A program made the translations under genes and the position numbers. This document shows positions 33,036-41,149 of a stretch of 64,000 nucleotides of DNA, piece by piece. Each line of letters starts with the position of its first letter. Position 1 is the stretch's first letter. This stretch comes from Streptomyces fumanus (GTDB lineage: Bacteria; Actinomycetota; Actinomycetes; Streptomycetales; Streptomycetaceae), in contig NZ_BNBI01000001.1 in the NCBI RefSeq assembly GCF_014655295.1, positions 620,001 to 684,000 on the forward strand, given 5' to 3'. A model generated the notes under the pieces. It was not told the DNA's origin and made no database searches. It worked only from the letters and a program-made list of their open reading frames with translations.

Positions 33036-33914
33036 CTACGACACGATGTCCTTGCGGGCGAAGCCCCGGAAGGCCAGGGCGAACAGGACCAGCGCGTACG
33101 TCACCGACAGCGAGCTGCCCTGGATCATGCCGGCCGGGTCCAGGCGGGGCTGGACGGCGTCGAGCCAGGCGTACTGCCAGTGCGCGGGGAGCAGCGAGCG
33201 CCAGTCGCCGAGGGCGGTCACCTCGTCCAGGACGCTGCCGATGATGGTCAGCCCGACCGCGCCGCCGACCGCGCCGAGCGGGGCGTCGGTGCGGGTGGAG
33301 AGCCAGAACGCCAGGGCGGCGGTGACCAGTTGGGAGACGAAGACGTACGCCACGGTCAGCGCGAGGCGCCCGGTGGCGGTGCCGGCCGGCAGGGTGCCGC
33401 CGGTGGGCAGGTGCAGCGGGCCCCAGCCGTAGGCGGCGGTGCCGACGGCGAGCGCGACCAGGGGCAGCAGCACGATCGCGGCGAGGCTGAGGGCGAGGCC
33501 GACGGTCAGCTTGGACAGCAGCAGCCGGGCGCGCGGGACGGGCGCGGCCAGCAGATAGCGCAGGGAGGACCAACTGGCCTCCGAGGCGACGGTGTCGCCG
33601 CAGAACAGGGCCACGGGCACGACGAGGAGGAAGCCCGCGGAGGCGAACAGGGTGACGGCGGCGAAGTTGGCGCCGGAGGCGGTGGCCGAGTCCATCAGGC
33701 TGATCTGCCCGGGTCGGCCCTCGGGTTCGCCGCCCACCGCGAAGGCGATCAGCAGCACGAACGGCAGGGCGGCCAGCAGGCCGCCCATGACCAGGGTGCG
33801 GCGCCGCTTGAGCTGCCGGACCAGTTCGACCCGCACGGGCAGGGTGCGCCCCGCGCGGTAGCCGTCGGCGACCTCGCGGGGGGCGGCGGCGCGCTCGGTG
33901 CGCGGCGTGCTCAT
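33036..33914 (-). CDS. ABC-2 type transporter permease
   Basis: The 292-residue protein has a cytoplasmic N-terminus and six hydrophobic segments between about residue 40 and 285 with ABC-2 character. Examples are LVRQLKRRRTLVMGGLLAALPFVLL, EASWSSLRYLLAAPVPRARLLLSK and a C-terminal FALAFRGFARKDIV. It starts three bases after the stop of the hydrolase-ATPase gene, so the two form one exporter. Substrate unknown. Confidence 0.87.
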   Translation of the reverse strand: MSTPRTERAAAPREVADGYRAGRTLPVRVELVRQLKRRRTLVMGGLLAALPFVLLIAFAVGGEPEGRPGQISLMDSATASGANFAAVTLFASAGFLLVVPVALFCGDTVASEASWSSLRYLLAAPVPRARLLLSKLTVGLALSLAAIVLLPLVALAVGTAAYGWGPLHLPTGGTLPAGTATGRLALTVAYVFVSQLVTAALAFWLSTRTDAPLGAVGGAVGLTIIGSVLDEVTALGDWRSLLPAHWQYAWLDAVQPRLDPAGMIQGSSLSVTYALVLFALAFRGFARKDIVS

Positions 33915-33917
33915 GCG

Positions 33918-36548
33918 TCAGTCTCCGATCAGGGTGAGGAAGGCGTCTTCGAGGCGGCGGTGCGGGCCGACCGACTCCACGGGCACGTCCAGCCGGACCA
34001 GGTCGGCGACCAGGCGGCGGGCGGTGGCCCCGGGTTCCAGGCGGACCAGCAGCCCGGCGTCGGCGGGGACCGCGGAGGCCACCCCGGGCAGCGCGGCGAC
34101 CTTCTCGGCGAGCGGTGCCGGGACGGGCCCGGCGGTGCCGACCAGCAGGGTGTCGCCGGCGCCGGTGATCTCCCGGACCGGTCCGGCCTGGAGGAGCCGG
34201 CCGTGGTCCATGACGACCAGGTGGGTGCAGGACTGCTCGACCTCGGCCAGCAGATGGCTGGAGACGATCACCGTGCGGCCGGCCGCCGCGTACCGGATCA
34301 TCACCTCGCGCATCTCGCGGATCTGCGGCGGGTCCAGGCCGTTGGTCGGTTCGTCGAGGATCAGCAGGTCGGGCAGGCCCAGCATGGCCTGGGCGATGGC
34401 CAGGCGCTGGCGCATGCCCTGGGAGTAGGTGCGCACCGCGCGGGCGAGCGCGTCGCCGAGCCCGGCGATCTCCAGGGCCTCGTCCAGGTGGGCGTCCTCG
34501 GGCGGGCGGCCGGTGGCCCGCCAGTACAGCTCCAGGTTCTCCCGCCCGGACAGGTGCGGCAGGAAGCCCGCGCCCTCCACGAAGGCGCCGACGCGGGAGA
34601 GCACCGAGGCGCCGGGCGCGACGGCGTGCCCGAAGACCCGGATCTCACCGGCGTCCGGGGTGATCAGGCCCATCAGCATCCGCAGGGTGGTGGTCTTGCC
34701 GGCGCCGTTCGGCCCGAGCAGCCCCAGCACCTGGCCCCGCTCCGCCCGGAACGACAGGTCGCGCACCGCGTACCGGTCGCTGGACCCGGCATACCGCTTG
34801 GTGAGACCGGTGATGGTCAGCGGTACGTCCGCCAGGGCCGGGTCGGGCGGCGGGGCGGCGGTGCGGCGGCGGGCGGTCAGCAGCAGCGCGGCGGCGACGG
34901 CGGCACCGGCGAGCGGCGCCCACCACACCCAGGCGGGCAGCCCGGCCACCTGGTCGGGGGCGCCGAGCGCGGCCGGCACCTCCAGGGAACTCCTGACCGA
35001 GACGGTGTACGTCGCCGGGGCCGCCGGGGAGGCGTAGCCGAGGTCGGTGGCGGACAGGACCAGGCGGAGGCGGTGGCCGGCCTGGACGGTGTGGTCCACG
35101 GCCGGAAGCGTGATCGTCACGTCCTTGCCCTTCCGGGCGCCCTCCACCCGTACGGGGGTGACGAGCTGGGCGGGCAGCACCTGTCCGCCGCCGTCGGGGG
35201 CGACGTCGTAGACCTTGGCGAAGAGCACGGCGTCGCCGGTGGTGGACTTCACGTGCACGGTGACCGTCGGGGAGCCGGTGATCTGGAGGTCCTCGCGCAG
35301 GCGCGCGGAGGTGAACGCGGCGTGCTGGCCGGGGAAGTCCAGGGAGACGCCGATGCCGAGCGAGGAGAGCTGGGCGAGGCCGCCGGTGCCGGTGAGGCCG
35401 GGCAGCGCGGAGACCGAGGGCGGGCTGGCGCCCGGCGGATTGGCGAACTCCTGCTCGCGTCCGGCCAGTTCGAGGGCGTGCGGCTCGGCGGTCAGCCCGG
35501 GGTAGGTGTCGGCGCCGATGCCGCCGAGGCGGGGTTCGCCGTCGCCGGTGCCGGTGCCGAGGGTGCGGGTGACGCGGAAGGCGGGGCCGGTGTCGGCGCC
35601 CCGGTCGTCCTTCAGGTAGCGGTCGAACCACGCCCGGACGCGGGCCTGGACGCGGTCGCCCTCCAGGTCGCCGCCGTCGTGCCCGCCGGCGATCCAGTCG
35701 ACGTCGACGGGGGCGCCGTTCGCCCTGATCGCCCGGGCCGCGGCGTCGGCCTGGCCGAGCGGGAACAGGGAGTCGGTCTGCCCCTGCGTCAGCAGCGTCG
35801 GCACCTCGATGCGGTCGCCCACGGCCTGCGGGCTGCGCTCCTCGAGCAGGTCGACCGCCGCGGGGTCCGGCTCGCCCGACTCGGCGACCCGCTCGTACAT
35901 CCGGCACAGCGCGGGCTCGAACTTGTCGCATCCCCCGCCGGAGTTGACGAAGATGCCCGCCCAGAGCTTCTTGAAGACGCCGTCGGGGAAGAGGGCGTCC
36001 GCGAGGTTCCAGTACGTGATGGCCGGGGCGATGGCGTCGACCCGGGTGTCGTGCCCGGCGGCCAGCAGGGCGATCGCGCCGCCGTAGGAGGCGCCCGCCA
36101 TGCCGACGCGGGGGTCGCCGGGCCCGTCCAGCGCGACGCCGGGCCGCTTCGCCAGCCAGTCGACGAGCCGGGAGACGTCGGCGACCTCGCCGTCCGGGTC
36201 GTTCAGGCCGATCTTCCCGGTGGAGCGGCCGAAGCCGCGGGCGGACCAGGTCAGGACCGCGTACCCGTCCCGGGCCAGGTCCTCCGCCTGCTCGCGGACG
36301 TCGTCCTTGCTGCCGCCGAAGCCGTGGCCGAGGAGGACGGCGGGGTGGTCGCCGTCCCCGGCGGGGGTGAAGTACGAGGTGTCCAGGCGGATTCCGGGGG
36401 CGGTGGTGAGGAAGCCGTCGGTGTGGTGCACCTCCGGTGGGTCGTCGGCGGCGGCTACGGCGGTCCAGGTGCCGATGCCTGCGGCCACGAGGGCGACGAT
36501 GGCCGCGGCGGCCCGCCGGCGGCGGGTGCCGGGCAGTCGAAGATCCAT
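33918..36548 (-). CDS. Fusion of CocE/X-Pro-peptidase-like alpha/beta hydrolase with ABC ATPase
   Basis: The 876-residue fusion has an N-terminal signal/anchor, then an alpha/beta-hydrolase domain with GHGFGGSKDD, nucleophile motif GASYGG (Ser154) and a jelly-roll-like C-terminal part as in CocE/X-prolyl peptidases. A TM lies at about 545-565. The C-terminal ABC ATPase has Walker A GPNGAGKTT near 611, YSQGMRQRLAIAQAML and LLILDEPTNGLD. The hydrolase should lie outside the membrane and the ATPase inside. With the permease it forms an exporter coupled to an extracellular hydrolase. Confidence 0.9.
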   Translation of the reverse strand: MDLRLPGTRRRRAAAAIVALVAAGIGTWTAVAAADDPPEVHHTDGFLTTAPGIRLDTSYFTPAGDGDHPAVLLGHGFGGSKDDVREQAEDLARDGYAVLTWSARGFGRSTGKIGLNDPDGEVADVSRLVDWLAKRPGVALDGPGDPRVGMAGASYGGAIALLAAGHDTRVDAIAPAITYWNLADALFPDGVFKKLWAGIFVNSGGGCDKFEPALCRMYERVAESGEPDPAAVDLLEERSPQAVGDRIEVPTLLTQGQTDSLFPLGQADAAARAIRANGAPVDVDWIAGGHDGGDLEGDRVQARVRAWFDRYLKDDRGADTGPAFRVTRTLGTGTGDGEPRLGGIGADTYPGLTAEPHALELAGREQEFANPPGASPPSVSALPGLTGTGGLAQLSSLGIGVSLDFPGQHAAFTSARLREDLQITGSPTVTVHVKSTTGDAVLFAKVYDVAPDGGGQVLPAQLVTPVRVEGARKGKDVTITLPAVDHTVQAGHRLRLVLSATDLGYASPAAPATYTVSVRSSLEVPAALGAPDQVAGLPAWVWWAPLAGAAVAAALLLTARRRTAAPPPDPALADVPLTITGLTKRYAGSSDRYAVRDLSFRAERGQVLGLLGPNGAGKTTTLRMLMGLITPDAGEIRVFGHAVAPGASVLSRVGAFVEGAGFLPHLSGRENLELYWRATGRPPEDAHLDEALEIAGLGDALARAVRTYSQGMRQRLAIAQAMLGLPDLLILDEPTNGLDPPQIREMREVMIRYAAAGRTVIVSSHLLAEVEQSCTHLVVMDHGRLLQAGPVREITGAGDTLLVGTAGPVPAPLAEKVAALPGVASAVPADAGLLVRLEPGATARRLVADLVRLDVPVESVGPHRRLEDAFLTLIGD

Positions 36549-36589
36549 GCGACAACCGTACGGGGTGCGTTGTCGGGTGCGGGTTCGTA

Positions 36590-36655
36590 GTGGCTTGTCG
36601 CGCCCACGCGGCGGAGCCGCACATCGACACAGCCCCGCGCCCCTAAAGACGGGGC
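36590..36655. repeat. Streptomyces-type intergenic repeat element
   Basis: The stretch with TTGTCGCGCCCACGCGGCGG and CAGCCCCGCGCCCCTAAA matches, from memory, a short sequence scattered between genes in many Streptomyces. It ends in the hairpin CGCCCC-TAAAGA-CGGGGCG, which overlaps the stop of the permease gene and may act as a terminator. Confidence 0.6.
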
Positions 36656-38055
36656 GTGTCCGTGTCCTCGGGGATCGAGACCAGCCAGCGGGTGTCGCGG
36701 TGGGGGCGGAGGTAGCAGGCCCAGTACAAGGTCGCCGCTGCCGCTATGCCGCCCGTCCACAGGAGGTACGCCGTCTCCTGCTGGGTCAGGATGTAGGTGA
36801 GGACGATGATCAGCAGGACGGGGAGGGCCGGCCACAGGGGCATGCGCCAGGCCGGGGTGTGGCGGTGGGGGGTGCGGCGGGCGAGCAGGGCGGCGACGGC
36901 GACCAGGAGGTACATGCCGGTCACCGAGACGCCGGTGACGCCGTACAGGGTGTCGAGGTTGACGAAGCAGAGGGCCGCGCCGGGGACGCCGACCGCGAGG
37001 GTGGCGACCCAGGGGGAGCCGAAGCGGCCGAGCCGGGCGAAGAGCCGGTTGACCGGCTCGGGCCACGCCTTGTCGCGGGCGGAGGCGAACAGCACCCGGG
37101 AGTTCTGGATGACCATGACGATGCCCGCGTTGACGATGGCGAGGGCCACGCAGAGGCTGACGAAGGTGCCGGTGGCGGAGTTGGACCAGGCGGTGACCAT
37201 GGCGCCGATGTCGCCGCCGGTCAGCTCGGTCAGGTCGGCGGCGCCCAGGGTGATGGCGACGACCGGGACCAGGATGATCGCGGTGGAGACGGCGAGGGTG
37301 GCCAGCACCGTGCGGGCGACGTTGCGGCGCGGGTGCTCCAGTTCCTCGGAGAGGTAAACGGCGGTGGAGAAGCCCTGGGTGACGAAGAGGGCGATGGCGA
37401 GGCCGGAGACGACCAGCATGCCGGTCACCGCGTCCGCGTGGCCGTCGGCGCCGGCCACCTGCATCGAGACGAGGCTGCCGGGGCCGCGCTCGCCGTGGGC
37501 GAAGCCGAGCACCGCGACCAGGGCCGCCGCGATGACCTCGAGGACCAGGAAGACGCCGGTGATCCAGGCGTTGGCGCGCAGGTCGAGCAGGCCGGCCAGG
37601 GTGGCGAGCAGCATGACGCCGGCGCCGGCCGTGGCGGGGTCGAGGTGCACGACCGGGGCGAGGTAGTCGGCGGTGCCCATGGCGATCACCGGCGGCACGA
37701 TCACCACGACCAGCAGGGAGAGCACGAAGACCAGCCAGCCCGCCAGCCGTCCGGCCATCGTCGACACCATGGCGTACTCGCCGCCCGCGCTGGGCACCAG
37801 GGTGCCCAGCTCCGCGTAGCAGAACGCCACGGCGATACAGAGCAGCGAGCCGATGGCGATGGTGAGGGCGGTGGCGGTGCCCAGCGAGCCGAACAGGTCG
37901 GGGACGACCACGAACAGGGTCGAGGCGGGGGTCACGCACGAGAGGGTCAGCAGCGTCGCGCCGACGACTCCGATGGAGCGCTTCAGCGTCCGGGGGCCGG
38001 GGTGGTCCGGGGGCGCGGCGGCGGTGGTTCCGGCGGGGCGGAGCGTGTCGGTCAT
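36643..38055 (-). CDS. APC-family amino acid permease
   Basis: The 470-residue protein has about 12 TM segments and starts at the ATG at 38055 with GGAAG six bases upstream. The longer frame to 38187 is unsupported. APC features are LKRSIGVVGATLLTLSCVTPASTLFVVVPD, ELGTLVPSAGGEYAMV, FSTAVYLSEELEHPRRNVART and NSRVLFASARDKAWPEPVNRL. It probably imports an amino acid or polyamine by proton symport. It is monocistronic, next to mmsA on the same strand, which may hint at a branched-chain amino acid link. Confidence 0.87.
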   Translation of the reverse strand: MTDTLRPAGTTAAAPPDHPGPRTLKRSIGVVGATLLTLSCVTPASTLFVVVPDLFGSLGTATALTIAIGSLLCIAVAFCYAELGTLVPSAGGEYAMVSTMAGRLAGWLVFVLSLLVVVIVPPVIAMGTADYLAPVVHLDPATAGAGVMLLATLAGLLDLRANAWITGVFLVLEVIAAALVAVLGFAHGERGPGSLVSMQVAGADGHADAVTGMLVVSGLAIALFVTQGFSTAVYLSEELEHPRRNVARTVLATLAVSTAIILVPVVAITLGAADLTELTGGDIGAMVTAWSNSATGTFVSLCVALAIVNAGIVMVIQNSRVLFASARDKAWPEPVNRLFARLGRFGSPWVATLAVGVPGAALCFVNLDTLYGVTGVSVTGMYLLVAVAALLARRTPHRHTPAWRMPLWPALPVLLIIVLTYILTQQETAYLLWTGGIAAAATLYWACYLRPHRDTRWLVSIPEDTDTPRL

Positions 38056-38324
38056 GGAGCGCTTCCGATCGACTCGTGCGTGAGGAAGAAGGGGGACGGG
38101 AGCGCTATCGCCTCCGGCGGCTGGGTCGTACGTGGTTCTGGGTCGCTCCCGGCGTATGAGAGAACCTTGACGAAACCAGCACGTCAATGGGTGTTTTCCT
38201 GCGGAATCCGTTGCCGGTGACGGGGTTCTGGCTCGGATACGGCACTTCGCGGCGGGAATTACCGGGTGTTGGGGGGTGCGGGAACCGCAGGGGGGCGGTG
38301 AAAAATTTACGTCCGTGACAAAGG

Positions 38325-38360
38325 CGCCGCCCCGCCTCCGGGAGCGGGGGCGGGGCGGCG
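38325..38360. terminator. 15-bp hairpin terminator after mmsA
   Basis: CGCCGCCCCGCCTCC pairs with GGGGGCGGGGCGGCG (one G-U wobble) around a 6-base loop, 13 bases after the mmsA stop. TTTGTC follows on the transcribed strand. Confidence 0.87.
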
Positions 38361-38373
38361 GGGGTGGGTCGGG

Positions 38374-39876
38374 TCAGTGGTTGCGGGGGAAGCCCAGGTC
38401 GACGCCGGACGGGGTGTCGGCGGGGTCGGGCCAGCGGGTGGTGACGACCTTGCCGCGGGTGTAGAAGTGCGTGCCGTCGTTGCCGTAGACGTGGTGGTCG
38501 CCGAAGAGGGAGTCCTTCCAGCCGCCGAAGGAGTGGTAGCCGACCGGGACCGGGATCGGGACGTTGACGCCGACCATGCCGGCCTCGACCTCCAGTTGGA
38601 AGCGGCGGGCGGCGCCGCCGTCCCGGGTGAAGATCGCGGTGCCGTTGCCGAACGGGGAGGCGTTGATCAGGGCCAGGCCCTCCTCGTAGGTGGCGGCCCG
38701 CAGGACGCACAGCACCGGGCCGAAGATCTCGTCCTGGTACGCCTTCGCCGTGACCGGCACCTTGTCGAGCAGGGAGATGCCGATCCAGTGGCCGTCCTCG
38801 TACCCCTCGACGGTGTACCCGGTGCCGTCGAGGACGACCTCGCAGCCCTCGGCCGCCGCGTTCGCCACGTAGGACGCCACCTTGTCGCGGTGGGCCTTGG
38901 TGATCAGCGGGCCCATCTCACTGGCCGGGTCGTCGCCGGGGCCGATGGTGATCTTCTCGGCGCGCTCGCGGATCCTGCGGACCAGTTCGTCGCCGACGCC
39001 GCCGACGGCGACGACCGCGGAGATCGCCATGCAGCGCTCGCCCGCCGAGCCGTAGGCGGCGCTGACGGCCGCGTCGGCCGCCGCGTCGAGGTCGGCGTCG
39101 GGCAGCACCAGCATGTGGTTCTTGGCGCCGCCCAGGGCCTGCACGCGCTTGCCGTGGGCGGAGGCGGTGGCGTGGATGTGGCGGGCGATGGGCGTGGAGC
39201 CGACGAAGGAGACGGCCTTGACGTCCGGGTGCTCCAGGAGGCGGTCGACGGCCGTCCTGTCACCGTGCACGACGTTGAACACGCCGTCGGGCAGACCGGC
39301 CTCGGCGAGCAGTTCGGCGAGCCGGTTGGCGGCGGAGGGGTCCTTCTCGCTGGGCTTGAGCACGAAGGTGTTGCCGCAGGCGATGGCGAGCGGGAACATC
39401 CACATCGGCACCATCGCCGGGAAGTTGAACGGCGTGATGCCGGCGACGACGCCCAGCGGCTGCCGGATCGCGGCCACGTCCACCCGGCTCGCCACCTCGG
39501 TGGACAGCTCGCCCTTCAACTGCACGGTGATCCCGCAGGCCAGGTCGACGATCTCCAGGCCCCGGGCGACCTCGCCGAGCGCGTCGGAGTGCACCTTGCC
39601 GTGCTCGGCGGTGATCAGGGCGGCGAGGTCGTCGCGGTGGGCGTCCAGCAGCGCCCGGAACCGGAAGAGGATCTCCGTACGCCGGGCCAGCGAGGACCGG
39701 CCCCAAGTCGCGTACGCCTCCTTCGCGGCGGCGACCGCGGCGTCCACCTCCTCGGCCGAGGCGAAGGCGACCCGGGTGGTGACCGCGCCGGTCGCCGGGT
39801 CGGTCACCGGCCCGTGGATGCCGGAGGCGCCTTCGACGGACTTGCCGCCGATCCAGTGGGTGACGAGGTGCGTCAT
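38374..39876 (-). CDS. mmsA: Methylmalonate-semialdehyde dehydrogenase (CoA-acylating)
   Basis: The 500-residue ALDH-superfamily enzyme carries the MMSDH hallmarks: ITPFNFPAMVPMWMFP, FVGSTPIARHIHATASAHGKRVQALGGAKNHMLVLPD and catalytic Cys282 in GSAGERCMA. GGAKNH replaces the usual ALDH glutamate motif and is diagnostic of the CoA-dependent class. It converts methylmalonate semialdehyde to propionyl-CoA in valine and inositol breakdown. AAGGAG precedes the ATG at 39876. No other valine-pathway gene is adjacent. A palindrome about 310 bases upstream may be its operator. Confidence 0.95.
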   Translation of the reverse strand: MTHLVTHWIGGKSVEGASGIHGPVTDPATGAVTTRVAFASAEEVDAAVAAAKEAYATWGRSSLARRTEILFRFRALLDAHRDDLAALITAEHGKVHSDALGEVARGLEIVDLACGITVQLKGELSTEVASRVDVAAIRQPLGVVAGITPFNFPAMVPMWMFPLAIACGNTFVLKPSEKDPSAANRLAELLAEAGLPDGVFNVVHGDRTAVDRLLEHPDVKAVSFVGSTPIARHIHATASAHGKRVQALGGAKNHMLVLPDADLDAAADAAVSAAYGSAGERCMAISAVVAVGGVGDELVRRIRERAEKITIGPGDDPASEMGPLITKAHRDKVASYVANAAAEGCEVVLDGTGYTVEGYEDGHWIGISLLDKVPVTAKAYQDEIFGPVLCVLRAATYEEGLALINASPFGNGTAIFTRDGGAARRFQLEVEAGMVGVNVPIPVPVGYHSFGGWKDSLFGDHHVYGNDGTHFYTRGKVVTTRWPDPADTPSGVDLGFPRNH

Positions 39877-40425
39877 GGCCGAGAACTCCTTCACAGATGG
39901 CGGCGTCGGGTCGCGAGGTGCCGCGCGTCCATCCCATCAGGCGGGAGGCCGCCGCGCGCTCGACAGAGTGTCTGCGGTTCGGGCCCGCCCGTAGACACAT
40001 GACCTCCGGCGCGGGGCCGTGGCGGGCGGGGAGTCGGCGCTCGCCCTTCGCTCCTGCCAGGGCGAAGCGGTCTCCCGCGCCGGAGGCGATCGGTGCGCGG
40101 CGGGCCGCCGGTCGTGGGGCATGGCGGCCCTTTCGCGTCGACTCCCCCGCTTTCTAGCCCGGCACCGGACGACTGTCAATGCTTTGTCCGGACATTCGGA
40201 CGACAGGGCCATGTCTGGTCTTCGCCGCCGCGCCGCGGAATGCCTCAGGTCTGTCACGGGTGTCGCGGCCGGATCGCCGCCGCGTCACAGTCGCGTACGG
40301 CCCGTCCCCGCCTTCCCGCTCCGCCGCGCGCCGGACACAGGCTTGATGACCGCCAGCGCAGCGCCCGGCTCCCCCTGGGCGGCCGTCCCGGTCGCCGCCG
40401 CGGCGCGCGCGGGGAGGTGCGACCC
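39877..40425. other. 549-bp divergent intergenic region with palindromes
   Basis: It should hold the promoters of mmsA and of the small HTH gene. An AT-richer patch at 40175-40210 carries a perfect palindrome. Long reading frames here have no start signals and no recognisable protein, so I see no gene. Confidence 0.5.
40185..40205. promoter_or_regulatory. Palindromic operator-like site upstream of mmsA
   Basis: The perfect 10-bp palindrome TGTCCGGACA is followed by TTCGGACGACA, which repeats a half-site in inverted orientation. It resembles GntR-type operators (TTGTCCGGACA). The candidate target is mmsA or the HTH gene. No partner regulator was proven. Confidence 0.5.
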
Positions 40426-40617
40426 ATGACCGACCGCAGGCTCTGGTCCTACAAGGACATCGCGGCCCACATCGGGGTCCAGCCGGACACCGTCCGCTCC
40501 TACCGCAAACACGGCCTGCTGCCGCCGCCCGACCACATGGAGAGCGGCAAGCCCTACTGGTACGCCGACACCGTCCGGGCCTGGGCGGCGTCCCGGCCCG
40601 GGAACAGGCGGCGGTAG
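40426..40617 (+). CDS. Small helix-turn-helix (MerR/Xis-like) DNA-binding protein
   Basis: The 63-residue protein starts at the ATG at 40426 with GGGGAGG eight bases upstream. It is almost only a winged HTH: WSYKDIAAHIGVQPDTVRSYRKHGLLPPPD, then GKPYWYADTVRAWAASRPG. This resembles the DNA-binding half of MerR or excisionase-type proteins, without a ligand domain. It may be a cofactor-like regulator. Its targets are not evident. It is monocistronic, 45 bases upstream of the copper operator. Confidence 0.78.
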   Translation: MTDRRLWSYKDIAAHIGVQPDTVRSYRKHGLLPPPDHMESGKPYWYADTVRAWAASRPGNRRR

Positions 40618-40661
40618 GCGGGACGTTCTCCGGGGCGGGGCGGCCGGGATGCGCGGTCGCG

Positions 40662-40678
40662 TTACCCCCTAGGGGTAT
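40662..40678 (+). promoter_or_regulatory. CsoR-type copper operator
   Basis: TACCCCCTAGGGGTAT is a near-perfect inverted repeat matching the known actinobacterial CsoR box (C-rich and G-rich arms around CTAG). It lies about 68 bases upstream of copZ. Cu(I)-bound CsoR would release it to express copZ-copA. The csoR gene itself is not in this window. Confidence 0.85.
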
Positions 40679-40745
40679 GGTGGGAGAGAGGTGACCCCCC
40701 GCGGGTCACGGGTACCCCACCCACACGCCCCGACGAGGAGTAGAC

Positions 40746-40985
40746 ATGACCGCCCACACCGACACCCAGGGTTCCGTCACCACCGTCTACAAGGTGAGCG
40801 GAATGAGCTGCGGACACTGCGAGGGCGCCGTCTCCGGCGAGCTCGGCGAGCTGCCCGGCGTCACCTCGGTGAAGGCCGTCGCCTCCACCGGCGAGGTCAC
40901 CGTCGTCTCCGACGCCCCGCTGGAGGAGGCAGCGGTGCGCGCCGCGGTGGACGAGGCGGGCTTCGAACTGGTCGGCCGGGTCTGA
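40746..40985 (+). CDS. copZ: Copper chaperone CopZ (HMA domain)
   Basis: The 79-residue single-domain protein has the metal-binding motif GMSCGHCEGAV, whose two Cys bind Cu(I). The rest follows the ferredoxin-like HMA fold, ending AAVDEAGFELVGRV. It passes Cu(I) to CopA in the cytoplasm. GAGGAG precedes the ATG. A CsoR box lies upstream and the ATPase gene 164 bases downstream. Confidence 0.93.
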   Translation: MTAHTDTQGSVTTVYKVSGMSCGHCEGAVSGELGELPGVTSVKAVASTGEVTVVSDAPLEEAAVRAAVDEAGFELVGRV

Positions 40986-41149
40986 GACCGGCCGGCCGCG
41001 TCCCGTAGCCGTACGGGGCGGTCGTGCCCCCGAACGGGGACCGGCCCGCAGCCGTCCGCCCGTCCGTACGGGCGGCCCCGTACCCCCCAGGAAGTCTTCC
41101 GCCGACCGGACCGCCGCCGCACGGTCCGGTCCGCCGTCTGGAGCCGGAC

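Noticed and set aside
40019-40429. 136-residue plus-strand frame upstream of the HTH gene
   Set aside because: No RBS or family. It lies in a divergent promoter region with operator-like palindromes.
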